Part shown: one piece after another, positions 40,670-51,659 of the stretch | Position numbering within the stretch: the stretch's first letter is position 1 | How the letters are laid out: every line of letters starts with the position of its first letter | Assembly: GCA_025642065.1 (NCBI GenBank) | Contig: JAODUP010000421.1 | Location: 62,501 to 126,500 of the forward strand | Length of the DNA: 64,000 nucleotides | Reading direction: 5' to 3' | Source: Paralvinella palmiformis | Taxonomy: Eukaryota > Annelida > Polychaeta > Terebellida > Alvinellidae | Translations under genes and position numbers: made by a program | Notes under the pieces: generated by a model | Told to the model about the DNA's origin: nothing | Seen by the model: the letters and a program-made list of their open reading frames with translations, nothing else | The model's database searches: none

Positions 40670-43600
40670 ATCAGTCAGCCAGCCAGCCAACCAGTCAGCC
40701 AGCCAGCCAGTCAGTCAGTCAATCAGTCATTCAGACAGTCAGTCAACCAGGCTGTCAGCCAGTCAGTCAATCAGTCAGCCCGGTCAGTCAGTCAGTCAAT
40801 CAGTCCGTCAGTCAGTCAGGCAGCGAACCAGTCAGCCAATCAGTCACTCAATTAGTCAATCAGTCAATCAGTCCGTCAGTCAGTCAGCGAGCCAGTCAGT
40901 CAGTCAGTCAGTTAATCAGTCAGTCAATCAGTCAGTCAGCCAGTCAGTCAATCAATGAAGCAGCCAGCGAATCAGTCAATGAACTAGTCAGTCGGTCAAA
41001 GAGACAGCCAAGCAACCAGCCAATCAATCAGTCAATCAGTCAGTCAGTAAGCCAGTCAGTCAGTCAGCCAGCCAACCAGTCAGTCAGTCAATCAATGAAT
41101 CAGCCAGTCAGTCAGTCAGTCAGTCAGTCAGTCAGTCAGCCAGTCAGTCAGTCAGTCAGTCAGTCAGTCAGTCAGTGAGCCAACCAGTCAGCCAGCCAGT
41201 CAGTCAGTCAGTCAGCCAGTCAGTCAGTCAATCAGTCAGTCAATCAGTCAGTCAATTAGTCAGTCAGTCAGTCAATCATTCAGTATTTTCAGTGGTACTG
41301 CTTAAAACTCAATTAATTATGAGAGAAGTAGCAAAAATGTATGTCCCCCCCCCCCCCCGGTTATGTCAATGTCAATATTGTCATAATATGTCGACCGTAT
41401 CAACTAATAGCTTATAAAGTCTAAAATCTAACCGGATTATGTCAATTCCAGATAATACCAAATATAATCAGAACCATCACATTGAATAGTTCAAAAGCCC
41501 TGCTGTGTTTACTCCATTACGGTCAATTCAGTTCAATTCAATTCGTTTATTTCAACATTCATAATACATAATTTTAATGAAATCAAACACATATAGAACA
41601 TTGAAGAGGAGGATGCTTGAAGCATTGCTTATATAATGCATCTCCCCCCCCCCCCCTTAACATAACATGAAAAACATTCATGACAAATTTAAAAATAAAA
41701 ATATCTGGAATAGTCAATAGACATCATTATATCTTTATGAAACAACAACAAATCCATATAAGTATAATTTTGAAATGTTTAATTATTGTAGCAATAACAT
41801 GTTATTGTGTTGGTTTTGTTGTTCGGGGAGAATCCCCAGGCTGTCGCTTAATCAGCACAGCCTCTATGTTATTGTATATATTTATCATATATATATATTG
41901 TATTTGAACAGTAAATAAAATAACAGATCCGTCTACAGATCAATATATCGACTATTTTATTTCATATATGATTACAGCAGATATAAATAATTTTTGTCAA
42001 AAACATTGCCTCCATATTTGAAACAAACTTTTTTTTAAACTAACAAATTTATGACTGAAATGAATACAGATGTACATTGGCAAAAGAGCGAAAAATTATA
42101 TATATATATATATATATATATGCCATAACCGACTTGGTCTGTCATTCTCTAGTTATAGCGATATGTTTTTGAGCACTTACAACCTACAAATATGGCTTAC
42201 CTTATGGGACATTTGTTTGTTATTAGTCTATGATATGCTGACAATATACAATGCCATGCCGTTTGTGAAATGGTATCAATATGCGAATGTTTCTGTCAGA
42301 AATATAACATCATATTTAATTAATCCGAAAATCCTTGTTATTCTCTGTGTTCGTAATAATAAAACGGTTGTCAAAGGTTATATTTACATCGCTAACGAGA
42401 TGGTTACTATATGCGTAATTCTGTTCAACACATTAGCCAAACAATTTTCCAGATATTAAATCAAACAGTTAGACAAATACGTCCGGGAACAAATCGTGTC
42501 CTGACTAAATCTGACAGATCCAGCAGCCAATTTATAAGATTTTCTTCCCAATTAAGACGGCGGCATTCTATTGCGGAGTTTGTCTAAACCTTGCCCTCAC
42601 AAGCTGTACAATGAGCGGAGATGACTTGGCGGAGATGTATGAACGTGTCCTTTTAAACCCGCTCTGTCAAATTACGACATTTTGTTTGTGGGATGCTAAA
42701 TTTGATACAGAAATGTTAGTAGTGTCAATTTATTCCATCTCTAGCTTTAGCGCGATTGACGTGGGTTTGTTTCCCCTTTTACACGGAGGATAGAATAATC
42801 TGTGCGAAATGCTGTGCTTAATTAGCAGCAATGTTGGGCTTTGGACAGTCCATAATCTGTTTTAGACACGGCTGTGTACAAAACCCGTCCAAAAGGATTT
42901 AAGCCAATCTCAAACTGTTCAAAACTGTCCAGAACCAAAAGAACGAATAACGAGAAAGGTTGTATTGCATGAAACTGGTATACAACTTCAATAATTTCGG
43001 CAAATTTGTTAAAATATTCTATTTTGAAACGGATTTTTATTTCTGCAAAGACACTTATTGGTTGATTTGAAGAATACGGGGACATGTAGATTGCATAGAC
43101 TTAAGGGCAAGGGCTGGCTTCATTGGAGATTATCTTACATAGGTAATACTAATATCTACGTGTGGCCTCACTGCATAAATATCGCACATCACCGAGAAAC
43201 AATTAACATGAACAGGTGATTGATGTTTTACGGCCACTTTTGTGCACACGGTAGGCTAAATGGGCTTCAGGTTTTGGACAAACATTCCCCATAATAAAGC
43301 GAGAAACTCAGGGCGATGGACAGCTTTAGACAAATGATTCTTAGCGTAATTAACACACTTGCGATTTTGAACAGTTTTTGACACTTTACAGGACGGTTTA
43401 AACCAGGTTTAAACCACAGTTTAAACCACCATTGTTTAAATCCTTCCAGCCCTGATTAAAAGATTCACTGTTTCGTATTAATAATGATAGGAGGGGATTG
43501 GAAGGTTCTCCGAGTGAACTAAACATTAAACTTGTTTTTTTCCAATGCTTTTCCAGCTAATGAAATGTAGTATCTAGTTCCTCTGAATGCTGAAAATGTC

Positions 43601-44184
43601 ATAAAGATTAGCCATTTCAGCTAATGCTTCGTATTGGTGTGTACAAAATTAATTTCTGCAGATAAAATGTGCATTACTCCATTTTATGGGAACATAATCA
43701 TATTAAATAATGAGCAATCCTTACTCGGCATGAACAAATGATGACGAATAAGACAAATGTCGCTGTGTAATCGGATTCCATTTTGATGGGTCACAATCAT
43801 CTCTCTGGTTAAATCATTAAAACGGGATTTGCTGAAAACAAGACACTGAAAGTTCCCTGGACAGTATTAAAAGGGCAAAACAACGTGTTTACATAATCAG
43901 CTCGGCAATGTTTTGCTTATCGGATTAGTTAAATGTCGACATTAATCTTTTCAGGAATGCTGATCTTTCGTGATTGCATTAGGAATCCACTGGAAAGCGT
44001 CTGCTCCACAAAAAACATCGAGGGACAAAATGTCCGCATTTGTTACGAGACCTGCGCAGTGGACGGTTGCAACGAGGGGCACATGATCACGTCACGTGTC
44101 ACCGTCGTCTTGGCTGCGCTACTTCTATCCTCCATCTTCATATATGGCGCGGCACCGAGTAGGATGCTGGCAGACTCCGAATAG
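34231..44184 (+). CDS. Ly6/uPAR (three-finger) domain protein, quiver/sleepless-like, GPI-anchored
   Basis: Three coding exons, 34231-34321, 40194-40322 and 43955-44184 (91+129+230 nt = 149 residues plus TAG), joined by two phase-1 GT-AG introns that keep the frame. Residues 1-33 form a signal peptide with a basic start (RRR) and hydrophobic core, probably cut after VYG. Residues 34-115 hold ten cysteines (36, 39, 47, 57, 64, 81, 90, 103, 107, 112) starting IKCVQC and ending C-x3-C-x4-CN, the Ly6/three-finger signature. A hydrophobic stretch (122-140) follows, as in GPI-anchored members. Family members act at the cell surface as modulators of channels, receptors or septate junctions; which of these applies cannot be told. 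Odd: a nine-residue polar tail (PSRMLADSE) follows the hydrophobic stretch, longer than usual for a GPI signal, so a transmembrane form is possible. Start chosen because it is the only ATG giving a signal peptide in frame with the splice. Confidence 0.85.
35998..36292 (-). mobile_element. tRNA-derived SINE, family C
   Basis: Collinear with 6537-6842. On the minus strand the 5' head is tRNA-like: tggcctagagcgtaagagc (A box) then gaaggttcgaatcctgatc (B box). Body complement shows ggtctgtaatttactgctt and tgaaaaactcctctt. Inserted in intron 1, antisense to the gene. Confidence 0.8.
37890..38040. repeat. Double (CT)n(TA)n array
   Basis: Two successive CT-then-TA blocks (CT 37890-37922 then TA; CT 37967-37998 then TA to 38038), suggesting a local duplication of a compound microsatellite. 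Confidence 0.95.
39224..39375. repeat. (TA)n(GA)n array, reverse-oriented compound
   Basis: TA 39224-39276 followed by interrupted GA/GATA to about 39375. This is the reverse complement of the (CT)n(TA)n arrangement seen elsewhere. Confidence 0.95.
40337..41285. repeat. (CAGT)n tetranucleotide satellite with higher-order structure
   Basis: ~950 bp of GTCA/CAGT tetramers with CAGC, CAAT, CAGA variants, preceded by GAGT units (about 40337-40388). A ~170-bp variant pattern starting at about 40484 (cagcgagccagtc ... gttaatcag ... atcaatgaagcagccagc) recurs at about 40885, so a ~400-bp higher-order unit is duplicated. Phase-open frames (Ser-Gln-Ser-Val) are artefacts. Confidence 0.95.
43218..43275 (-). 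mobile_element. Truncated family A SINE (3' end only)
   Basis: The plus strand gatgttttacggccacttt, gtgcacacggtaggctaaat is the complement of the family A tail. It stops where the body would begin, so it is a 5'-truncated copy. Confidence 0.7.
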
Positions 44185-44456
44185 GATGGCTGCCGGAATA
44201 TTGCGATGACTACTCCGCAACCAAAAAAAAAGTGGCTCCGGAATTGCTCGTTATATACGCATGGGAATTCTGGCAGAGGTTCAACACTCCCAATCGGGGA
44301 AGAGCTGACCATCGGCAATTATACGCCAATTCCGATTATCGGCTTTGTAATTGGAGACGACTCAAACGATATCTAATGTGCTTTACTCAGTAATGATTCG
44401 ATGACCGTATTTCATCCGCAAAAATTCCGACCAGTGAGCTACAGGAGACATTTTGT

Positions 44457-44553
<97 letters not shown>

Positions 44554-44863
44554 TCTGTGATCTATTCTTCTAGACTACATTGCAGTTCTTGTTTGTTGAC
44601 AGCGATATTTTCGCTTACATTGTTATCTATTTTAAACAAGAAAACAGTCACTTCATTCAATATTATATACGACTAAATCGTGCACTCCATTTATATGTGC
44701 ATGTAGCTGTGCATGTGTGCTTGATAACATAAAAATGTGTATTCTTAAGTTCTAGCAACAACGATAATAAAAAATAGTTTGATGTGTGTGAGTTGGTATT
44801 GGTGAGATTATTATCTTGTTAACTATTTATTTAGAAATTATAATTAACTTGTGTTCAAATAAA
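44185..44863 (+). other. 3' UTR and flank of the Ly6-type gene
   Basis: Sequence after the TAG. Contains the (CT)n(TA)n array at 44460-44551. The first clear AATAAA after the stop is at 44858-44863, a candidate polyadenylation signal; an unrecognised variant signal further upstream could be used instead. Confidence 0.4.
44460..44551. repeat. (CT)n(TA)n microsatellite
   Basis: About 15 CT units then about 29 TA units with one phase slip. Confidence 0.95.
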
Positions 44864-44965
44864 ATTATTTATAGAGAGTGTTTCTTAAGACATGTAAGAC
44901 ATGCCGTTGTTCATGTGCTGAGCTGTTTATATATGTCTGTCTGTACGCATTTATATATTGGTGCA

Positions 44966-45001
44966 TGTCTGTCTGTCTGTCTGTCTGTCTGTCTGCCTGC
45001 C

Positions 45002-45050
<49 letters not shown>

Positions 45051-45054
45051 GACT
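44966..45054. repeat. (CTGT)n tetranucleotide array
   Basis: About 22 CTGT units, two carrying CTGC. Confidence 0.95.
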
Positions 45055-45180
45055 ATCTGTTAAGAGTCCAGGATTTAGGAGAAGTATCTCGATGTGTGTG
45101 TGTGGGGGGGGTGTCTGAGTGTATCTGGGTGTGTGTGCATTTGTGGGTATGTGTGCGAGGGAGTTAGTGAGTGTCTAAGT

Positions 45181-45182
<2 letters not shown>

Positions 45183-45219
<37 letters not shown>
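45183..45219. repeat. (CT)n microsatellite
   Basis: About 18 CT units not followed by TA, unlike most CT tracts here. Confidence 0.9.
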
Positions 45220-45846
<627 letters not shown>

Positions 45847-46005
45847 AATTGCTTAGTTTAAACATTATTTATTTTATAAAGAGTACCACAAAAGTTGAAC
45901 AACCTTTGAATAAAAAAAGTTAAAACAATTATTTCTTTCAATTACTAGTATATTTATTTTGACTCTTGGAAAATACTTTGATCTAATTGTGAGATATATT
46001 ATCCC

Positions 46006-46395
46006 TCAAATGCCTCCCATTTTCAGTTTCTCAGAGTCGAGCTTTTCTAGACTGTGTTCCATGAAATCTCGTAATATGTTTGGCTCCAACGCTCTAATAT
46101 CTTGTCGAATACTCTTCTTCAGCTCCTGGAGTGTTCGAGGTTTGTTTACGTAAACACTTTCCTTAAGATAACCCCAAAGGAAAAGATATGGAGGTGTCAA
46201 ATCTGTGGAGTGTGTTGGTCAGTTAATTTCCGTGAAATCAATTAATATCTAAGAAAAAAGCTTTATTGTATTACAGTAAGGATAGTTTTTCTATAATTCC
46301 TTCAAAATTCCTTCAAAATACGCTGTACTGATCGTCGGTAAACGCCCATCTGTCTAGAACGTCTTCGAGTTGATGTTCCCGGTTCTTCTGGAAGA
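46006..46395 (-). pseudogene. Mariner/Tc1-like transposase, internally deleted remnant
   Basis: On the minus strand, 46395-46305 reads GTSTRRRSRQMGVYRRSVQR followed by ILKEF, the helix-turn-helix DNA-binding segment typical of this group. After a broken stretch, 46200-46006 reads TPPYLFLWGYLKESVYVN, then PRTLQELKKSIRQDI, the well-known C-terminal block following the last catalytic Asp. The D,D-D/E catalytic core between them is missing, with stops and frame changes at the join, so it is dead. The intact enzyme would cut and paste at TA dinucleotides. Confidence 0.8.
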
Positions 46396-48120
46396 CTTTC
46401 ACATACCCACGTATTAGTTTCCTCATTTCTCGCAGATCATAGTTGTCAAACAGACCCTTCCGCCTAGATTCCATATACGCGGTATGCCTTATGCGAATAC
46501 GACAAAAATTGGTAGAAAAGTAATCGTACTAGCGTGATTCCAAATGAGCGACTGCGTATGTGATTGGCGAATGCGATAAAACGGATCGTTCGGTGTAGCG
46601 AATGGTGCGAATCCGAACACAAATCGGACGGTTGATTCTTGACTTTTATGACCCAGGCAGGCTTACCCTAGGAAAGTAGGTCATTCGTTTATATGGAAAC
46701 ACACAAATGCTCTTTGTGTAAGCAAAATGGAATTGTTGTTTTCAAAATAAAATTGAACAATATTTGTTCTTTTCTTCAGACGTGTACTTATCCACGGTAA
46801 GTCTCCCAAATTTTTATTAAATATTACTGAAAGGAAGAAATCAAATTGTTATAAATAAAAATGGTATTTAATTTTTTAACTGGTGACCTTTCTGCCACCC
46901 CGTATAGTACTAAAGTATTACTCATAATGTTATAAAGATATATCGTTTTATATACCATTTATTCGATATATAATAAATTTCACCACCAACATATAATAAT
47001 AATAATAATAATAATAACAACAACAAATGTATATAACATTTATTGATTTGAAGATTAGTGTATGAATAATCAGTAGTAAATACTCTACACCTGGTGGTGG
47101 CGACAAGTTAAAACCCCATCACAATAACGTGCGTTAGATAACGATTGAGTAGATTATATTACCGGTAGCGCCATCTATCGCGTTGTCATGGTAAATAACA
47201 AAATTGTTAACAAATCAAAAATAAGATGGTAACCCATGAAAACAGTTTTTTTTCCACCAGTATGATACCTTTGACAGGAAGTAGTCCGGGAAGATGGAGC
47301 TGAAATTCCCTGAGGATATAGCTTACATTCTTAGATGGCCATTGTCATCTCACTATTGTAATTTATTCAGTGAGACGAAAGTGTTGTTTTAAATATTTAA
47401 CATGGTCAGCCACCCACGATGTTGTGAGTCGATAAATTAATCCGTGGATACATTTTCAGACATATTTATTCAGCTGCACGAAAATAACAATTTACAGGAT
47501 TGTATGTGTGTGTGTGTGTGACTGTTAAATGTTTTAACGCCCCACCTTTAATTCAACTCGACCACAGCTCCATTAAACCTGGCGAAAGTCATCCACGATG
47601 GCGTCAGATTAGTAATTAATCTCTGATTGCTCTAAAAGGTTTTCAGTCTCCGACAACAATAAAACAATTAGAAATATATTAGGTTTAGGATCAGGTTATG
47701 TTGTCTGTTTGTCACCGTACTTTGCTTTTGGAGCAAACAGCTTGGAAATATAATGTCATATTTACTTAATCCAATGAGATATTAGTGATCAATATATTTC
47801 TAGTAGCAGAGCACAATAATGCGGAACTGTCTACCTGTGTGAAGGTAGTGCTGATTATCGCTCCGCGACAGTCTACCAAAACACGATGAAGCCCTTTGTA
47901 AACCGAACCCCCGTCTGTCGTCTGTAGAAGTGGTAACTAGCAAAACCTGCTCTGAGTAGCTTACTAGGTTATGTCTGAGCTCAGTTATTAGTCACAGTAC
48001 GACATATTGAGTGAGGGTGGCACCCAACTAACTGCTGCAGTGTGTGTGGGAATAGCGGGGAATCTTGACTGTCCGCGCGACGCACACACACACACATACG
48101 CGCGCACACACCTACAAAGA
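46396..48120. other. Intergenic, nothing recognised
   Basis: Short AAT run at 46989-47018, a GT run at 47502-47520, otherwise unremarkable. The upper part next to the mariner remnant (to about 46490) could be more of that element. Confidence 0.5.
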
Positions 48121-48121
48121 G

Positions 48122-48208
<87 letters not shown>

Positions 48209-48210
48209 TA
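48121..48210. repeat. (GATA)n(GA)n array
   Basis: About 16 GATA units then GA units. Confidence 0.95.
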
Positions 48211-49010
48211 ATTTATATAACTGTCATCTGCCTATAAACTATCGCACATCATATTCATAATGAGTCATACGTCAGAACGTTGGCTTATTGACGTAATACA
48301 ATATGGTCGAGAACATCTTCACTATTCACACAGCGATGAGCAAAGAAGTGTCGATAGTGACATCTGACCTGACGTACTGTCATATAAGATAATAGACACA
48401 TCTCTGACGTTATCGTCAGAAGTGGGTTATTGTAAAACAAAAGGTTCAGCTTGATGTCAGTCTCTGTTGGAGCAATGTAGGCCTTGGGCGTGGGATGCGA
48501 GCAGACGGGGGGGGGGGGGGGGGTGTACGGTGGCTGTCTCAGTCCATCGGTTGTGTATTGGGACGACATCCCTGAAGGGACTCTGGAGCAATCATCCCCT
48601 CAGAACACCTGGATGTGGTAATAGAAATTATAATCGTACTTTAGAGCTTCGTGCCGTGGACTTGCGGCCCTCTTTTGTCATTTTAAGAACGGAAGTGAGG
48701 ATGACCTGGAAAGCTCAGAAAATAGGGCCAGCTCTACAATAGAAAAATAATGGCCTGATGTGTACCCTCTTAGTATGAGAGTATTTATGATGTTACCTCC
48801 TAGCAGCTGTCGACCGTTAACTTGTGCACAGCGTTTCCTCTGGTGGGAGGATGGTAACTGTGTGAATGAGGCCTCTGGTAGCTGAAGATGGCAGGGTGGG
48901 TCATCTCTTTTAGCTTTCGAGTGTCAATTAACAGTTTTCCCTTCGATGTGTACAATTGGGCCATTGTCTCTTCCTGCATGGGACTTAGGGACAACTAAAA
49001 CGAGGCTACG
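48211..49010. other. Intergenic with a G run
   Basis: A ~15-base G run at about 48508-48522. Open frames on both strands around it (91-94 codons) have no recognisable motif. Confidence 0.45.
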
Positions 49011-49049
49011 CTAAAAGACCCAGTATTTCCTGGTCGTTAAAATACGTCA

Positions 49050-50155
49050 CCTTATACAGTGTCTCTTCTTAACCCTGATAAGTTTAGGTGTACAGTATCT
49101 TCCCACAGGGTTAAGGTGTCCCGTATGCCCCGATAGCTATAGACTGTTTAGATATTCAATGTCTCCTCATAGTTTAAGGTATTAAGGTTTAGGATGTTGA
49201 TGTGTCTCTTAATAGCGTTAACGTGTACACTAACCTTTGCTAACCTTAATGTGTTGAAGTTTACATTGTCTCCTAATGGTATTGAGGTCTACAGTCAACC
49301 TTGCTAGTTTTATGGTGCTGAAGTGTACAGTGTCTCCTAATGGTATTGAGGCGTACAGTCAACCTTGCTAGTTTTATGGTGCTGAAGTGTACAGTGTCTC
49401 CTAATAATATTGAGATATACAGTCACCCTTGCTATGTTTACACTATTTAGGTGTACAATGTCTCCTCAGAGTTCACGGGGTAGAGTGACCCTGTTAGCTC
49501 TAGGGTGTTGAGGTATATACTGTTTCTTAATAGGGTTGAAATGTACATGGCTCCGCGCTAGAATTTTAGTGTTAGTGTGTATTCCTTTAGCTTTGAGGTG
49601 TTACGATGAACAGTGCATCTCCTTTGCTTTGAGCTATTAAGGTGAACAGTGTTGCCTCTTTGTTCTGACGTGTTAAGTAGTACAGTATCCTCTTTGCTAT
49701 CAAACATTATTATATACAATGCTGTCTCATTATTGTGTGGCTGGTAAGGTGTTTACAATTTCCTCTTTTCTTTCCCCTGTTAATTAGTACCGTAGCCTTT
49801 CATTTCGTTTAGCTGTTCAGATGAACGGCGATACCTCATTGCTTTGAGACTAATGTTCCCTGCCTCTCGCCGTATCTTAGCAACGTCATTGTGTTCAGTG
49901 TCCATTTCTAATTGAAATATAGTATTATCTACGCAACCAATTCTTAGCTAACAGTGTTAATGTGTTCATTCTTCGCTTAGCAGTGTTAAAACGTTCCTTC
50001 TTGGATTAACAGTGATAATGTGATCCTTCGTAGTTTAACAGGCTTAAACTTCTTAGCATAACAATGTTAATGTGTTCCTTCTTTACACAACCTTGTTAAT
50101 TTGGTCCTTCTTAGCACAACAAGGTGATTATGGTGCTTCTTGGCTTAACAGTGTT
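49050..50155 (+). repeat. Decayed tandem array, ~33-36-bp then ~29-bp units
   Basis: From about 49050 the phrase 'tgtacagtgtctcctaatgg' plus 'ttgaggtg' recurs every ~33-36 bp. A cleaner ~70-bp doublet is at 49262-49420 (cagtcaaccttgctagtttt occurs twice). From about 49945 to 50155 the unit becomes ~29 bp (cttagcttaacagtgttaat followed by gtgttcctt). Divergence is high, so it is old. Confidence 0.65.
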
Positions 50156-50581
50156 CTGTGGAACAAATCATTGGGAACTTTCACGCGTTAATTGACGCAG
50201 TAACAACCGGTTATTTATTCTTGCGTTTTACTATAAATAAATTAAATAATGATTATTTGTTAACTATAATTTCATTTCATTTTCATTTAGTGGACGCTTC
50301 TCTATCTATCGCCGGCGTGTACACATTAAAACCACCGATATGTCTTATTCATTAGTCTTCCTACAAACAATGAGGTTCATTATTGTAGAGAGTAATATTC
50401 TGTCTGGAACGAGTAGACTTGCCAATAATGTTCGTAGAGGCTGTCAAATCAGGGAGACGATACTGTTACCTGAGTTAATAGCTTCACGATCGTCTGCGGC
50501 TGATGGGCCTCTGATCAACGAGACGACAAAAGGTATACGCGTTTGTGTCATATTATTTGTCCCGTTTTACTCTCTCTCTCC

Positions 50582-50619
<38 letters not shown>

Positions 50620-51574
50620 AACAAAGGAGCATATCAACCACCACTAATTTGTATCACAGTTACTACTATTAGTGAAGTTGCTGTTTCATTACCATTTCTT
50701 TTTCAATAGTCCCAGACCAAGATAACATCTCATCGTTAACAATAGAAAACGTTAATCGTCCATCCTCTACCTCTTATTGTTGACAAATGGCGCCGTTACC
50801 AATAAATCACGTGACTTGAACTCGTCACATAATACCCATTCGACGTAAAGGGTATGGATGTAGAACGTGAACCAGAATCGGGTTATTATCGTCCACTCAC
50901 TATAGTATAGGTGGCGTCTCCCGGTTTGTTTTTTATCACCCGTCTTTCGTGATCCACGACCTCGCCTTCTAATTGCTTCGCCGCGATTGCCCATTCGAAT
51001 TGGAACGAGGCCATTTCCTTTTGCCCTCCACCAATCACTGGCCGCCTTCTGACGTTAGACAGGTTCTCCGATACGATCGTTCCGAGCACGTCATTTGCCG
51101 GAACCTTCCAAATGAGAGACGTCAGGACGCCACCTACTGTCCTCGGCGCCACTGAAGCACTACACATCGATATGGCGGCCGTCTCTTGGTCGCGGTTCAA
51201 TTACAATAATCGAGTTATTCTCCTCCTAGACGCGGCACTGATCGATGTCTAGTGGACCTTCCTTCAACCACCGATTGGCCGCATACGATAAGAATGCCCG
51301 TTTTCAACTAGAAAGTTATCTCTGTTCGGGATTGTTCTGTTGCTCTGGATACGACGTCGTGTCTGTCTTTTGGCTCGTTGGTCTTTAAGGGGGCCTATGG
51401 AATCTATACCCGATTTTCTGCTATCAGTTCGATGTCGTACATGAAATTACATTTGCCAGAATCCAGGCTTTCGCGTAACACCAAACTGTCGAAATACATC
51501 GTTTTCTCAATCATTGTTTTATTTACGTGACTGCAATATTTGAATGGTCTGGGTGCGAATTTTATCCATGGATC
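50156..51574. other. CpG-containing, low-repeat stretch; possible promoter
   Basis: A CT run at 50571-50620. Between 50880 and 51270 the sequence is CpG-rich, with gccgccatatcgat (YY1-like, minus strand), a CCAAT box on the plus strand (ccaatcac) and tgacgt motifs. A minus open frame of 104 codons (51200-50886) has no family resemblance. It may be a promoter or first exon of an unrecognised gene, or a decayed element. Confidence 0.35.
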
Positions 51575-51584
51575 CTCTCTCTCT

Positions 51585-51654
<70 letters not shown>
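51575..51654. repeat. (CT)n(TA)n microsatellite
   Basis: About 16 CT units then about 23 TA units. Confidence 0.95.

Positions 51655-51659
<5 letters not shown>

Larger units (their letters stand above)
40323..43954 (+). other. Intron 2 of the Ly6-type gene
   Basis: Begins gtacgc and ends aatcttttcag. The first ~960 bp is (GAGT)/(CAGT) tetranucleotide satellite. The remainder has two C runs (41345-41358, 41642-41655), a TA run (42098-42121), and a truncated SINE at 43218-43275. Open frames at 42070-42459 and 42611-42793 show no recognisable family. Confidence 0.8.

Noticed and set aside
40337..41285. CRISPR-like repeat array
   Set aside because: No spacers; it is a tetranucleotide satellite in a eukaryotic intron.
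42070..42459. 129-codon plus frame in intron 2 of the Ly6 gene
   Set aside because: Starts in a TA repeat, hydrophobic AT-rich composition, no motif, no splice fit.
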